DNA of 64,000 nucleotides from Cavia porcellus (lineage: Eukaryota; Chordata; Mammalia; Rodentia; Caviidae): positions 129,205,337 to 129,269,336 of the forward strand of contig NW_026947485.1 in the NCBI RefSeq assembly GCF_034190915.1. Reading direction: 5' to 3'. A program made the translations under genes and the position numbers. The notes below the pieces were generated by a model. That model saw nothing but the letters and a program-made list of their open reading frames with translations, was not told where the DNA came from and did no database searches. Of the stretch, positions 37,815 to 49,454 are shown one piece after another (position 1 is the first letter of the stretch; each line of letters opens with the position of its first letter).

Positions 37815-40039
37815 GAATAATTAAACTTGAAGTGCTGAGTGCTCCTAAATCTGTTCCATCATTCATTGTGTCATTAGTCTTCTCAATGTTTAAGCAGACA
37901 AATTTTTTTCTAAACTCTTCTGCTTAATTTTCTCTTTCACTATCAGGCAACTTTTGCTTTCCCAAGGTCTTCACAGAGCAACAATAATTGCCTATCTTCA
38001 TTTATACTGTTGCCCAGAAGGCATCTCTAAACTATGATCAAATTCTCTGGCATCATCTCTTTTCCAGTCTCTATAAATGTGGGAATACGCTATATTTTAA
38101 CTTTCCATCCTACCCTTTTGAACTTTGTGTATGTTATCCTGTCAGATTTTTATTCATGCACAGACCAAAAAAGTAGATTACTACTTTAACACTGAACAGT
38201 TCCATTTTAAATAAAACATACATATCTGACATCAAAAGAGGAAAAATGCTTTATATTCCATAAAAATACTGAACAAAATTGTCATATGCTCATATTATTC
38301 AGTTCTTAACTGGCAAGGAATATTGAGTATCAGTCTTCTGTGAGACTTTGTGTTAGACACCAAGAATACTGTTGTAAATCAAATGAACAGATTCTCTGAC
38401 TTTAGCTTTTTATTTAAAGGAGTCAGATAGAAAACTTTTTTAAAAAGCAAAATATGATGTGAATTATTATACTAAACACTGGATTGAGAATCTAACCTAA
38501 TTCTTGTTCTGAGAAGGTCACACTAAAGTGACACGTGAAGAGGAGTAGCAGTTACACACATAAAGGAGAGAAGAAATAGGTGTTTCATGGGGGACACACT
38601 AAGCTGTGAGAGTAACTTCAATTTATTCAAAAGGTTCATGAAGGCTGAATATAATTATGAGAAAGAAAACCTAAGCTACACAGGTCAGAGGTCTGCTGGA
38701 GACTTTAAAAACATATGAAGGAATATGATCTTCACAAGGAAGTTACTGAAAAAAAGGTTAGAAAGCCCATCAATTTTTAAGAAAATCTTTCTTTGGCTTC
38801 AGAGCGTGAAGTACAACAGGAGCTAGGGGGGATGAGTGAGGAGGTCACCTGCAGAGGGAGCGCCTTCCCTGTCTTCCTACCACTGAGTCTCAAGAAATCA
38901 CTGCACTCTTCACTGGATACTACAGTCTCCAGATTTTCCTCTCCTTTGATGCCACTTTTTCCCATTTTCCACTGTGCTGAGATGTTCCTGGGCCCACTGA
39001 TTAAATTTCCTGTTTATAGCCTTTTGCTTATTGATAATGTAACCAGTGGCTTTCATTTTTTCTAAAGCATTATCACCTAAACACCATGTACGTTATATAT
39101 TTAATTTTATTAGCTTCTCCCTTCCCATAATAATTTAATCTCTATGAGAAGAGGGATGTTTGTCTGTTCATTATATGATCTCTCCAGTTACCTAGAACAA
39201 TGTACAGAACAGATGGTCCACAAATACTTGCGAGTAAATGAATGAATGAACAAAGAAGGGAGCCTGAACTAAGGTAGACTCAGCATAGATAGAAAGTGAT
39301 AGAAGACTCATCAGTGGTAAAGTAGGAAGACCGGCAAGCTGTACAGGCTGAAGGAAAGGAAGAACTCGAGTTCAAATCCTTGATAGCGGACATAGGTGAC
39401 CAGACATATTAGCAATATGTGGGAACACTCTCCCTGGGGAGTTATAAGACAACTAGTTCAGCTTTGCACATTCAAGGTATGAGGCACCTAATGAAATGCC
39501 CAAGTGAATATGTCTAGTCCAGGAAAGAAAGACACAGGGTTGTAGATACGGATTCACAATGCACAGGTGTGGATAAGAAGCTACGAAAGTGAACCATTCC
39601 TCAAAGAAGACTGAACAGTGATGAAAATAGAAGATCTAAAACTGAGCCCTGATAAACCAAACAATAAAGGTTGGATACAAGCAAAACAAGCTGCAACGGG
39701 GATGGAAAATGAATGTTCACCAAGATAAGAAGAAAATCAGGAGAATAACATGAGATCATAACTAAGAGAATATTTTGAAAAAAAAGCCGTAAGAGCAAAT
39801 ATAGCTAAATCAGTAAATAAAACAAACAAGTAAAAAATCCCATTAAGTGCTGACTGTAAAAATCCAGTATAGAAAGCAAAATGAATGGAATAGATAATTG
39901 ATAGAGATGAGGAGCAACACGGCAGTGCAAGTATAAATAGAGTAAAAGGAAATGGGAAGCTAGGCAAGTTTATCTTTAGTTTTCCACAGAATTATTTACA
40001 TGTATATTATTCCCTGTGCTAGCCAACTTCCCTTCCCTG
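37815..40039. other. Intronic sequence with weak L2-like patches
   Basis: Mostly unassigned. Around 38330-38440 and 39160-39255 (AATACTTGCGAGTAAATGAATGAATG) the text recalls ancient L2-type LINE ends, too decayed to delimit. Confidence 0.3.
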
Positions 40040-40330
40040 GAACACCTTGAAAAAAAGAAAGATTTATTATACTTTGGCTCATGGCAGAATACAGTCCCTT
40101 CAAGGCAAAGTGGGGCAGCTTAAATCCCTTTACTCTTTGCAACCAAGGAAGCAAAATGAAAGGAATGCCAGGCCTCCTTACCCTACTGCCGGGCACACCT
40201 CCAGAGATCTCGCCCCTTTACACTAGGCCCCAGCCCCTCAGTTTCACCAAATCCCAGCTGTGCCCTAGTGTGGGGTTCCAGCCTTCAACATACGGGCCTC
40301 TGGGGAACACTTAAGATCCAAACTATAACA
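40040..40330 (-). mobile_element. MaLR-type LTR, reverse orientation
   Basis: On the minus strand it starts TGTTATAGTTTGGATCTTAAG, with CCGTATGTTGAAGGCTGG, and ends in CATGAGCCAAAGTATAATAAATC, the standard 5' and polyadenylation landmarks of MaLR LTRs. Confidence 0.8.
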
Positions 40331-40647
40331 TGTACTATTTATAAACCTATGATGGTATTTAGGATTGTCTGAGTATCCCTGCAGCAATTAATAAAATAAC
40401 ATGAACATATTAACAACAGCAAAGTTTATGTAACAAAACTTTTCCTCACTCCTATTCCTAATAGCTTATAAGCATAGTCTTTCCCATTACACTCAGATGA
40501 ACAACATTGACAGGGTGGAACAACCAGAATGGAAAAAAAAAATGGATGTTGATGTAGTTTTTGTTTTGTTGGTGTTGTTTTCAGTATTTCTTTTGTTGTT
40601 GTTGTTTCCTGTATTATCTGTCTGTTTGTCTTGGGGTTTTTTGTTTT

Positions 40648-40810
40648 TTGGTAGTGAGGACTGAATCCAGAGTTTTAACACTGAGCTACAACCCCAGTTC
40701 TCTTTTTATTTTCATAAGTTGCTGAGTTGCTCTGCCTGGGCTTGAACTTGTCTCCTCCTGCTTTAACGTCCCAGAGTTCTAGCATTACAGACATGCACCA
40801 CCATGCCTAC
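40648..40810 (-). repeat. B1-ID composite SINE
   Basis: Plus-strand order: GTGAGGACTGAATCCAGAG ... CACTGAGCTACAACCCC (ID, reversed), linker, GTTGCTCTGCCTGGGCTTG ... ATTACAGACATGCACCACC (B1, reversed). Confidence 0.8.
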
Positions 40811-42679
40811 TCACAGTTCACACTTAATATAAGTAACCAGCTACTTAAAGAGAAGTTAGGTCTTGAAAATCTTTTTGTCTAATGTACACCTGCTCCAGAC
40901 ACAACTTATTGGTGAGGGGATGATACTTTTTAGTATAAAAAAGAAATGTTTGTGGAATATATACTGAATTCATTCTTTGCCTTTCAAGTTCTTCATAAAG
41001 TGCATGCAAATTGAGCCTACTTATGCTCTATAAAACTCGCAGCACAGTGTCTTAACTCCCTGAGTGTGGAGGAGTGGACACCCACTTCAGCAGGTTCAGG
41101 CCTTGTGTCTGCAGTCTGTTGTTCTGTGCATTTTACAGATGGCCTGTTGACAAGAGTGCTGATGTGATTCTTAACAAATGGTCGCTGAGAAGTGACAGGT
41201 ACCTGTCACGTACAGCTAAAATCGCTAACCACGATAACCATCTCAGCTCAGACCAACTCTTTTGTAAAAATCTTACCTAACTACTACATACTTAGTTGCC
41301 TACTTTAGTTGAAAACTTTCCATTAAATCTGAAATTACTGATGTAAAAAAAAAAATCTAGCAAATCTTTCACTGGATGAGCCTTCATTATGAATTATACA
41401 TAATACAGACACATACATCTTATAGCAGCTTATTCCCAATTACTCTGCAGGCTTCAACATGAACTATTAGCTATGTTTAATCAACCCATATGTCTATCCT
41501 GTTCTCACAGTAAACAACTATTTCCCTCTAATCTTAGGTATAAACTGTTCTTGCTTTTTAAAAAATTACTGTTTTTCGTATTTGCTCTTCTATCTCACCA
41601 ACCAAGACCATCAGGAAAAATCATAAATTCTTCTAATATCCTGCACTGCTAGGTCAAAGAAAGATTGGAAACCTTGCACTATTATCCAAAAGCACGCATT
41701 AGTGTTTTTGAAAACTGCTAAATGCAAAACCTGTTAAGCCTATCAACAAAATTAAAATGTTCTTTATCCATGTTACTCATACAGAGAAACAGGTTTTTCT
41801 GACTTTAGGTTTGTTTTTGTTTTTTTTCGATTTTACAGTATTCTTTCACAATTACATCACAGATATAGCTTATTACTTTTCAAATAGTTAATATAAAAAA
41901 TAATGGGGGAAAGACAAGAATTAAAGCTGTCAGGAGTTAATTAAAAGGAGTAAGGGGAAGCCTTTCAAAGACTATTAAATATTCTCTTTCCACATAGAAG
42001 ACAGGATAAACTTACTATTAAATACTCTCTATTGTCCATCCAACTTAAATGTGTGGAACAGCAAAATGAGAAAAAATATTCTTAAAGGGTGGTTCCAATC
42101 CTTTGGTTGCTCTGGAAAGAGCACATAAAAGGTGAAGTAAAAATACTCTTCTGACCACCTTTTCTTTTGTATTCCTTTCTATTAGTGACATGTGGGGACA
42201 TATTTCATTTAAGCGAGAGAATCTGGTAGTAAGATACTTCCTAAAATACAAGGATAAGAAACAAGAATAAGTCTAAGATTTAAGGTAGAGGAAGAATTCT
42301 TCAAGAAGTTTGGAGCCAAGGTCCCTCACAAGACAAACTCAAAGCTCAGCTCAGTCACTGCAAGTGACAGCTGACCAGTCACACTATGTTTGGATTTTCT
42401 TTCCTGTTGTTATTGGTTTTGCTTTGTTTTGTTTACTAGTCAAAAGGTAAAGTCATATGCATTTATTCAATGAACACTTGTTAAACACAACTATGTGAAG
42501 TACGAAGTTAAGAACCTGTATTTAGAGACAAAGGATGAAAGACAATCTTATTCTATCCTTTGGGAAGCTAATGGTCTACAAAGACAGAAGGGAGACTTGT
42601 GTCAGAGAAACTAACTTTACAGAAGTGAGCAATAGCACCTATGTGACCTATGATAGGCAAACAAAAGCCAGGAAATTCT
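40811..42679. other. Intronic sequence, with a weak L2-like patch
   Basis: Unassigned apart from 42455-42600, where TCAATGAACACTTGTTAAAC ... TTGGGAAGCTAATGGTCTAC resembles a decayed L2-type LINE end. Confidence 0.3.
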
Positions 42680-43075
42680 GTCCTAGTTACTTTCCTCATT
42701 GCTGAGACAAAATACCTGACACCTGAAGTTAAAGGAGGAAGGGTTTATCTGGCTCATAGGCTGTAGAAGTTTCAGTCAAAGTTGGCTGCTCCATGGCAGG
42801 AAGACATGGCAGAGTGACATCACAGAGGAGAAACAGCTCAAGGCAGACCAAAGGGAGCAAAGCAGCAAAAACAGTATGCAGCAAGTGACAAACCACAACC
42901 CTTTGTCTGTCACTTACTTCACACCCAGGCAGTATTAATTCTAGCATTGTGCCAGAGTCAGTACATCATATCCCGGATCCCAGCATCACACACACTGGAT
43001 CTAGCCACCACTGAAAAGCCCTCCCTATTAGCAAATGAGGCTCTGAGGAGACATCTAGATACAAGCCAAGGATCC
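42680..43075 (-). mobile_element. MaLR-type LTR, reverse orientation
   Basis: The plus strand begins with CTCATTGCTGAGACAAAATACC, then AAGTTAAAGGAGGAAGGG and TTATCTGGCTCATAGG, which is the complement of a MaLR LTR 3' end. The minus-strand 5' part near 43000-43075 is less certain. Confidence 0.75.
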
Positions 43076-43144
43076 AGTTGTTACATTCATGGACAGCACT
43101 CATACTCGATCTTTTTGCCCTGGGCGCTGGCATGCATGACATCA

Positions 43145-43500
43145 ATAGTTGATTGTATAGGTCAACTTGGCTGGGCTGTATCTCCCAAATACCTGCTAGA
43201 ACAATATTCTAGGTGTTACTTTGTGGGAGTTTTTGGACAAGTTTACATATAGCACAGTGCTTTTTGAGTAAAGCAGATGAGCTCCATAAAATAGATGGGC
43301 CTCACTGAATCAGTTGAAGACCTTAACATTTAAAGGCTTATCTCCCCCCAAACCAAGGAAATTCTGCTAGTAGACTGTCTTTGCATTCAAACTGTTCCTT
43401 TTTAATGGGTCCTCAGCCTTCCACTTCTTGCATCAGTTTTTGGACTCAATGACCTCTATAACTGCATAAACCAATTCTTTAAAACAAATATCTTTGTGTG
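43145..43500 (+). mobile_element. ERVL LTR (MLT2-like)
   Basis: GTCAACTTGGCTGGGCTG, GAGTAAAGCAGATGAGCTCC, GATGGGCCTCACTGAATCAG, TTGAAGACCTTAAC and AAACCAATTCTTTAAAACAAAT follow the order of an ERVL-class MLT2 LTR as I remember it. Confidence 0.7.
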
Positions 43501-44159
43501 TATGTGTATTTAGGAACACATACATATCCATTTACTGTTGTTTCAGTGGAGAACATTTACTACCCATCTAGCTGTAATATGGCAGATTTCTTTAAAATAT
43601 ATCCTATGTGCAGAGAGATATTCTAAAACCTAATAAGATAGGATATATGCTACAAGAGAATTACAGCTTTGAGCACACATGTAAGACACAGAAGAGACAG
43701 AGGTCATTCTATCCTGCAGGGATCAGATAAAGCTCTCTTAGAGGTTGATCTAAGTTTGAAAGATGAATAAATACTCTGCAAGCAGATGGGAGGGGGTGGT
43801 GGAGCAGTATTCCTGGCACCAAATGCTCTCGCATGACTAGAGTCCCAGAGACAGAAAGCAGCATGACATATTACAAAAGCATAAGTAGGTTTATATAGCT
43901 CAAGTATAGGATGCGTGGAGATCGGGGCAAGAGGAGGCAATGGTAAAACTGGAAAAACATAAGTCAGCTCATGAAAGTTCAGGTATGACAAGGCGAACGA
44001 GGAGTCTGAATTTTAATTTTGTAGAGAATCACATACAGGTTCTAAAAACAAACCTTATCACAGTTCTAACTTTAAAAGGTATCTCTGATAGGAACGTTAA
44101 GCATATGTTCAAAGAAATGAAAACAACAGGATCAAAATAGGCATGGGTGGACCACACAG
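43501..44159. other. Intronic sequence without recognised elements
   Basis: Nothing named. Confidence 0.4.
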
Positions 44160-44388
44160 GAAGTTTCACAGTTCAAGACTAAGATGCTAGCCAATGCAGT
44201 TCCGTCTGAGGGTTCGATTCTGGCTTACAGAGGGCCACCTTTTCACTGTGTCCTCATATGGTTTTTCCTCAGTGGTACACATGCAAACAGAAAATTGATC
44301 CCCGTTTCATAGGTTTCTAATAAGGTCATGGGTATGACTGGATTAAGACCCCATGCTTTATATTCTCATTTAAGCTTTATTACTCTTT
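44160..44388 (-). mobile_element. MaLR LTR fragment split by the half-L1-like insertion (left part)
   Basis: GGGCCACCTTTTCACTGTG, TCCTCATATGGT and TTCTAATAAGGTCATGGG are reverse MaLR LTR landmarks. The LTR continues after the insertion at 47527-47640 (CTGTCTCCTAATACAAC ... ATATACGAATTTAGGAAC). Removing the insertion and one duplication restores a continuous LTR. Confidence 0.65.
44373..44388 (+). repeat. Left target-site duplication, half-L1-like copy A
   Basis: AGCTTTATTACTCTTT matches AGCTTCATTACTCTTT at 47527-47542 with one mismatch. The empty site reads CTCTTT/AAAAG, consistent with L1-type endonuclease preference (TTTT/AA). Confidence 0.88.
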
Positions 44389-45751
44389 TTTTTTCTTTTT
44401 TTTTCTTTTTTTTTTTTATTTAAGGAGAAAAGAAAAAAAAGTGAAAGGGTACAAGTTATACAGATTTACAGAAGAAAAAAATGAACAGTAGGAAATCACT
44501 AGTTAATGGATTACATATTGTCATCTTAGAAATAATTGTTCAAGTCACAAAATTAAAGCTTGTAGAGTGGACATTCCAATAATGATACTGCAAACAGTTC
44601 TGTTCAATGATCCAATAAAACTCTGTGATATCATTTTCTATCTTATACACTTACATATACATGCAGTTATATAGTTTAGAGCACTTTCTTTTCCTCTCTT
44701 TTGTACAATGACTATTACACATTTTGGGTTTCATTGCTCCCACGGTTCTTATTGCTTTTTTGGAAGAGAGTAAAACCAAATGAGACATAACAGAACAGAA
44801 TCAGTCAAGTCAAAAGGGTGGACATAATAGATAATATAAAAACATAATACAAGGTGATTATCAATGGCTACCATAATGCCTCCCGCTATCTCTAATAGAA
44901 TTGCCTATATCATTAGTTATAATACAATTGAACAAAACAGTAAAGAACAAAACCGACAAAACCAAAACATTGGAGACATTGTAGGTCTTCAAAAGTAGAT
45001 AAAAGTCAACAAGAATGGGCGTTATAATGAATCTCATTATCTTCTCAGCTGATGCCTAAACTTTCGAACCTGATACTATCCAGCAAAACAGAATAGGGGA
45101 ACATCAGTCAAAAACAAGATGGTGAGAGTAATACAGGGCTTCAAATCGAGATAATAGAAAGTCAAAGTGGGTTACTGTATTATATTCTGCTATTTTTCCC
45201 CCTTTAATTAAACGGATAAAAATAAAAAAGTAAATAATGGAGTGGAGATTGAGAAAAAAGAGGGCATAACAGCAAAACAGCGCAGATCAAGACATAACCA
45301 TTTAAGCAGAATAGTGTTTCACCACCAGATAATTCCGACCTAAAAGTAGTTACCATATTGACTCTTTCCTTGAAGTCCTTGAGTACAACTTCATATACTG
45401 TAGCATTAAGTATATCAAAACAATGTAAAACCATTTAAGAGAATGACAGCATTACAGAGTATTTAGAATCGACTAACAGAAAATGAACAATGGTTTCTGT
45501 ATAATCTCCTTGTCGTTAAAAGGTTTTTGCTTATACTATCGTACATAATAAAATCCAATAAGATACAACCTGTTTAGACCATTGGAGACAGAAGAACAAA
45601 AGCTAGATGAGACTTCAAAACAAGATGATACTAAATCAGTATTACCTATTAAGATGTCATTTTCTCTAAAATAGCTGTTCCTTTCATCCAATCTTCTCTG
45701 TCTCATTTCTGTTGAGCTCTTTTTCTGTCAGTAGCTGTCAGTTTGTCTTCT

Positions 45752-46789
45752 TCATTTTGTTCTCTGCTCATTCGTTGTGGCCTCCCCGCCACCATTTCTG
45801 GGTTCTTTGTATTTTTCTTTTTTTTGAATATCCTGCAATACTTTCTGTAGAGTTGAATTGGTGGTTGCAAATTCCCCCAGTTCCTCTTTATCCTGAAAGC
45901 ACCTTGTTTTTCCATCAATTTCCAGGGACAGTTGTGCAGGATATCTCAATCTTGGCTGGAGATTATTATCTTTCAAAACTTGAATTATTTCCCCCCATGC
46001 TCTTCGTGATTTGATGGTTTGTGCAGAGAAATCTGCTGTAATTCTGATGGGTGTTCCCTTGTAAGTGGTCTGTTTCTTGTCTCTTACAGCTTTTAATATT
46101 CTGTTCTTGTATTGAATTTCTGGAATTTTTATTATTATATGCCTGGGTGTTTCTCTGTTAGGGTTGTAGGTAGCTGGGGTCCTGTATGCCTCATACATCT
46201 GAGTATCTTTACCTTTTGCTAAATTAGGAAAATTCTCCTGGATTATTTCTGTGAGTAGCTTTTGTAGTTCACTTGTTTGTGTCCCTACTTCTTCTTTTAT
46301 GTTCTTAATCCTTAAGTTATGGCTCCTCTTATCATCTTCTTGTCTTTGTATTATTGCTGTTTGTTTCTTTGTTATTTTTAAGAAGTTTTTCATTTCATTC
46401 TCCCATATTACAAGTCTGCCCTCCAGCTCAGATAGTCTATCCTTAGTTTCTTTCAAGCTGTTATGCCAGTCTTGGATAGACTTCTTAATTTCTTGATAGT
46501 CCCTTTGAACCTGCTTCACGTACTCTATGCTTTCTCTGTTTTGTCCATCAAACAATTCTCCCCTCTTTTTCTGTTCTTCCATTCCACCATCTGTTTTTTC
46601 CTGGGTGGTGCTTAGCATTTCTCTAACTATTCTGCATACTTCTAGCTTCAGGTCATTGATAACTTCATTCCTGAATTGGTCTATGAGGCTCTCTATATGG
46701 CGCTTAATGTCTATTGGTGCGGTGTCCGCTATTGCCTGTTTCTCAGAATTGGGGGCCGAGGAGCCTTTCTTGTTGCTTCCCTTCCCCAT
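45752..46789 (-). CDS. Intact L1-type ORF1p, copy A (345 aa)
   Basis: RNA-binding nucleic-acid chaperone of L1-class elements, which coats element RNA in cytoplasmic particles. Visible parts: a basic N-terminus (MGKGSNKKGSS); a long charged helical coiled coil, roughly residues 45-150; the RRM-type domain from about residue 155 (HNLRIKNIKEE, then RETPRHIIIKIPEIQYKNR and ILKAVRDKKQ); and the C-terminal domain (KGTPIRITADFSAQT ... PRLRYPAQLSLEIDG). Length is near the usual 340-370 residues. The start ATG has A at -3 and G at +4. It differs from the ORF1p at 55670-56722 at 23 of about 340 aligned residues. A one-base difference near 45768 changes the last few residues (ends NEQRTK). No ORF2 follows it. 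Confidence 0.93.
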   Translation of the reverse strand: MGKGSNKKGSSAPNSEKQAIADTAPIDIKRHIESLIDQFRNEVINDLKLEVCRIVREMLSTTQEKTDGGMEEQKKRGELFDGQNRESIEYVKQVQRDYQEIKKSIQDWHNSLKETKDRLSELEGRLVIWENEMKNFLKITKKQTAIIQRQEDDKRSHNLRIKNIKEEVGTQTSELQKLLTEIIQENFPNLAKGKDTQMYEAYRTPATYNPNRETPRHIIIKIPEIQYKNRILKAVRDKKQTTYKGTPIRITADFSAQTIKSRRAWGEIIQVLKDNNLQPRLRYPAQLSLEIDGKTRCFQDKEELGEFATTNSTLQKVLQDIQKKEKYKEPRNGGGEATTNEQRTK

Positions 46790-47526
46790 TTTCTCCGTTC
46801 CTTATAAAATGCAAGCTTACATAGGAGGCCCAGCTTCCCTGCCTGTCAGCCACAGCCTGATCAAATTGTGCTGGCTAGGTGTTCCCGCCCACCGCTGTGC
46901 ACCAGGGAGTTACGGACTAGGCAGCCTACGCGGGAGTCACCCCTCCGGGCCACCGTCAGGCTCTGGGATCTGGGTTAGGCCAGCCTACCAAGTCCGCCCG
47001 CAGCGTCACGCAGGCCAGGCACTTTTCACCAATCCCGTCCGAGAGGGGAATGTGTGCCTGGAGTTGCCACCGCGCCCTGCTCTTACAGGACTGCCCGAGC
47101 CCAGAAAGTCCTCCGCTGGAGTCAAACTGTGGTGGAGTGTCAGTTTCTCTCACTCACCTCGCCACCAGTCAGTGTACGCCTCCTTGTCCGTCCTGTTTTC
47201 GACTCCGTTCGCAGACTCCCGTTCCCAGAGCTTCTGCGTGTCTCTCCTTGCCGAGGCAGTCAGCCGCCAAGCGGCGGGAAATCCAAACCGCAGTTTCCAA
47301 TGGCGCGGGGTCCAGCCTCCACACCGAGACTTTTCTGTTCCTATTTTAGCGCCAGGACTGCATTCCAAGTTGGTTTCTCTCAGCCCAGTTCGTTCCTGAG
47401 TCAGCAGAGCATATCTCTACCGGCTCATGTCTCCTTCGTCCCCATCATTCCTGATTTCTGAGCCGAGCCTTTCAGAGAGCCTCCGGTAGTTGCTGTTAAC
47501 TATCCGCCATGTTCTCCCAGAACTTC
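46790..47526 (-). promoter_or_regulatory. GC-rich 5' UTR / internal promoter of copy A
   Basis: CpG-rich leader in an otherwise AT-rich intron, ending upstream at a CCGCCAT (plus strand, 47504-47510). On the minus strand this is ATGGCGG, the core of a YY1 site. YY1 sites at the extreme 5' end are known from human L1 promoters. It carries a single copy (from 47201) of a unit that is duplicated in copy B. Promoter activity is inferred. Confidence 0.65.
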
Positions 47527-47542
47527 AGCTTCATTACTCTTT
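47527..47542 (+). repeat. Right target-site duplication, half-L1-like copy A
   Basis: Partner of 44373-44388. Confidence 0.88.
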
Positions 47543-49040
47543 AAAAGCTCTGTCTCCTAATACAACTGCATTAGTGGTTAGCACCTTAATATACGAATTT
47601 AGGAACTGTAGTGAATTAACTTAAGGTCAATTTGTAATATCCAGCTGAACTACCTGAGGATTGTTGCCAACAGCATAAAAAGAGAACTGGAAGGGAAGAT
47701 GTTGTGCTGTTGATTGTCCTAGAGAAGCTCGTCATGCTGGTTTGCTGATATAAACTCAGCTGTTATTATCAGAGGAGCTTGGTCACTGAGGATGACTGCG
47801 GAGACCCTAGTCCTTGCTTTGAGAGTCACTTCTTAGCTGTAGTGCAGATATCTCAGCCTGATGATACAGATCCTTCATCCCACTAGCAAAGACTTTAGCT
47901 TCCACTACTGACCTTCAGGCCTTCGCAGTGCAGATACCTGATATACACTTGCATGAGGCTTGGTTGCCAGCTCTAGGCCCCCAGCTGGAATTGTAGAGGA
48001 CATTGCCATGCGCTGAACTTGCAAGACATTTCCATGGGATCTAGGCCCTTGGCTATATTTTTTGGATCTCTAGTCTATGGACAGATCTCCCACACTCTTC
48101 TGCATTTGACTTTTTGGGTGAATATTATAAAATATCCCTATAAGTTATGTGTCCTGTATTAAATCTATTCCCTTGCAAACCCTGATTACAACAAGGACAC
48201 AAGATACATTCTTATCCACAGCAACAATGAGTTCCAGCAACCTCACTAACATGATATCAACCTAAGCAAAGAGCAACAGAACTGAAGAAAAACAAAGATG
48301 TGACACTAAGATGGTAAAACAACAAGACCTGGTAATCAGTTAAACATAATGAGACAGAGGACCATGAAGTTTCTGACTTAAAACGCTAGGGCTTCACACT
48401 CTCAAAATAGGTCTAGTGATAAGCAAAGATAAAAAGTCAGGCATCAACTGAAAAGAAGAGCACACTAAACATCTGTCTGCTAACAATGCAGTCATCACTC
48501 ATGAGCCTGAGATTTATTTTACCCTATTTAAAAGCTTTATCTGTTCGTCTATGATTGTTTTGTAGATGCTGGTACCAGGTAGGTCAAAGACAAAGATGGC
48601 ACCAGCATGTTAGCACTGGTGCCCAGGACCCCAGTTTCCTTGGAGATGATGTGACACGGGGCTGATGGACAGCATGTACACTGTGATTAGAGTCACAATA
48701 GGAATACAAGTTCAGGAGACTACCATTTTACAGCAAGAGGGAAGCAAATCTCTGTCTTAGAGGGAGACACTATTTTAACCCTTAGATTATTCAGTATAAA
48801 GATAATCCCCAGACATAACTGAAGGAAAAACCATGCAAGGTCTTACATTCCTGGCATGTGCAGTAAGACACAGAGGAACACATGACACTCTCAGAGGACT
48901 GTCTCTGATGATACCATCCATTTGTTCCTCCCGTGACCCCAAACGGCACAAGCACTCAGGCCTCACACAAACAGTATCCAGAAAGAACCAAGCAAACAAC
49001 TCAAACCCAATTCAATTGCTAACACAGATCTGTTAATCCC
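47543..49040. other. Tail of the split LTR, then unassigned intron
   Basis: 47543-47640 completes the reverse MaLR LTR interrupted by copy A. The remainder includes 47700-48190, which ends in an ATTAAA-bearing stretch and might be an unrecognised LTR, but nothing firm can be said. Confidence 0.4.
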
Positions 49041-49285
49041 AGAGTACAGCTGGCTCTCTGGAACTGTGGGTTCTGCATCTGTGGATTCACTCAGCTGTGC
49101 AATTGAAAGTATTTAGGAACAAAACACATCTGTACTGATATACACAGGTATTTTCCCCTACACAATATAGTTTAACAACTACTTATATAACATTTACATT
49201 ATATTAAGTAGTACGAATAATCTAGAGATGATTTAAAGCAGATGGAAAGGTCACTATGTCATTTAACATAAAGGATTGGAAGACT
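49041..49285 (+). mobile_element. Tigger/MER2-like DNA transposon fragment
   Basis: AGTACAGCTGGCTCTCTGG, GTGGGTTCTGCATCTG, TGGATTCACTCAGC, TCTGTACTGATATACAC, AATCTAGAGATGATTTAAAG: the order of landmarks of a non-autonomous Tigger-class (pogo-like) element. Non-coding. Confidence 0.65.
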
Positions 49286-49454
49286 TTCAAATTCTGGCAC
49301 TCTGGGAATTCTGGAACCAGTGCTCTTTGGATGATAAATGACAACTGTATTCTAAACCACAATACTAGAAGAACTGAAAATAAAATGATACTATCTAAGA
49401 ACACTAAAGTCTATAAGTAAAACAGCCATATTCATGCACCAAAACATCCCTCAA

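Larger units (their letters stand above)
44389..47526 (-). mobile_element. Half-L1-like (HAL1-type) element, copy A
   Basis: 3.14-kb element in FAM172A-sense orientation. Minus-strand order: 5' end with GGAGAACATGGCGG near 47517-47504, a 0.74-kb GC-rich 5' UTR, ORF1 (46789-45752), about 1.36 kb with no ORF2-like coding, then AATAAA (TTTATT at 44415-44420) and an interrupted A tail. It is flanked by a 16-bp target duplication with one mismatch. There is no endonuclease, reverse transcriptase or C-terminal ORF2 sequence anywhere in it. That matches the half-L1 class, which keeps ORF1p and depends on L1 ORF2p in trans. Nine extra bases lie between the shared 5' end and the duplication, perhaps untemplated. 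Confidence 0.88.

Noticed and set aside
39310..39400. Possible decayed tRNA-type SINE (GAGTTCAAATCCTTGATAG).
   Set aside because: Only a B-box-like stretch is visible; no consistent left half or tail.
45204..45434. 76-codon frame shared by copies A and B (also at 55135-55365), a possible small accessory protein.
   Set aside because: Eleven of 76 residues differ and almost every base change is non-synonymous, which is the neutral pattern. Shared descent explains its presence in both.
46527..47399. 290-codon plus-strand frame antisense to the copy A 5' UTR and ORF1 start, reminiscent of an antisense L1 ORF0.
   Set aside because: In copy B the same region is broken into separate frames of 70, 119 and 195 codons, and composition follows the GC-rich leader. 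It is read as a shadow of the opposite strand.
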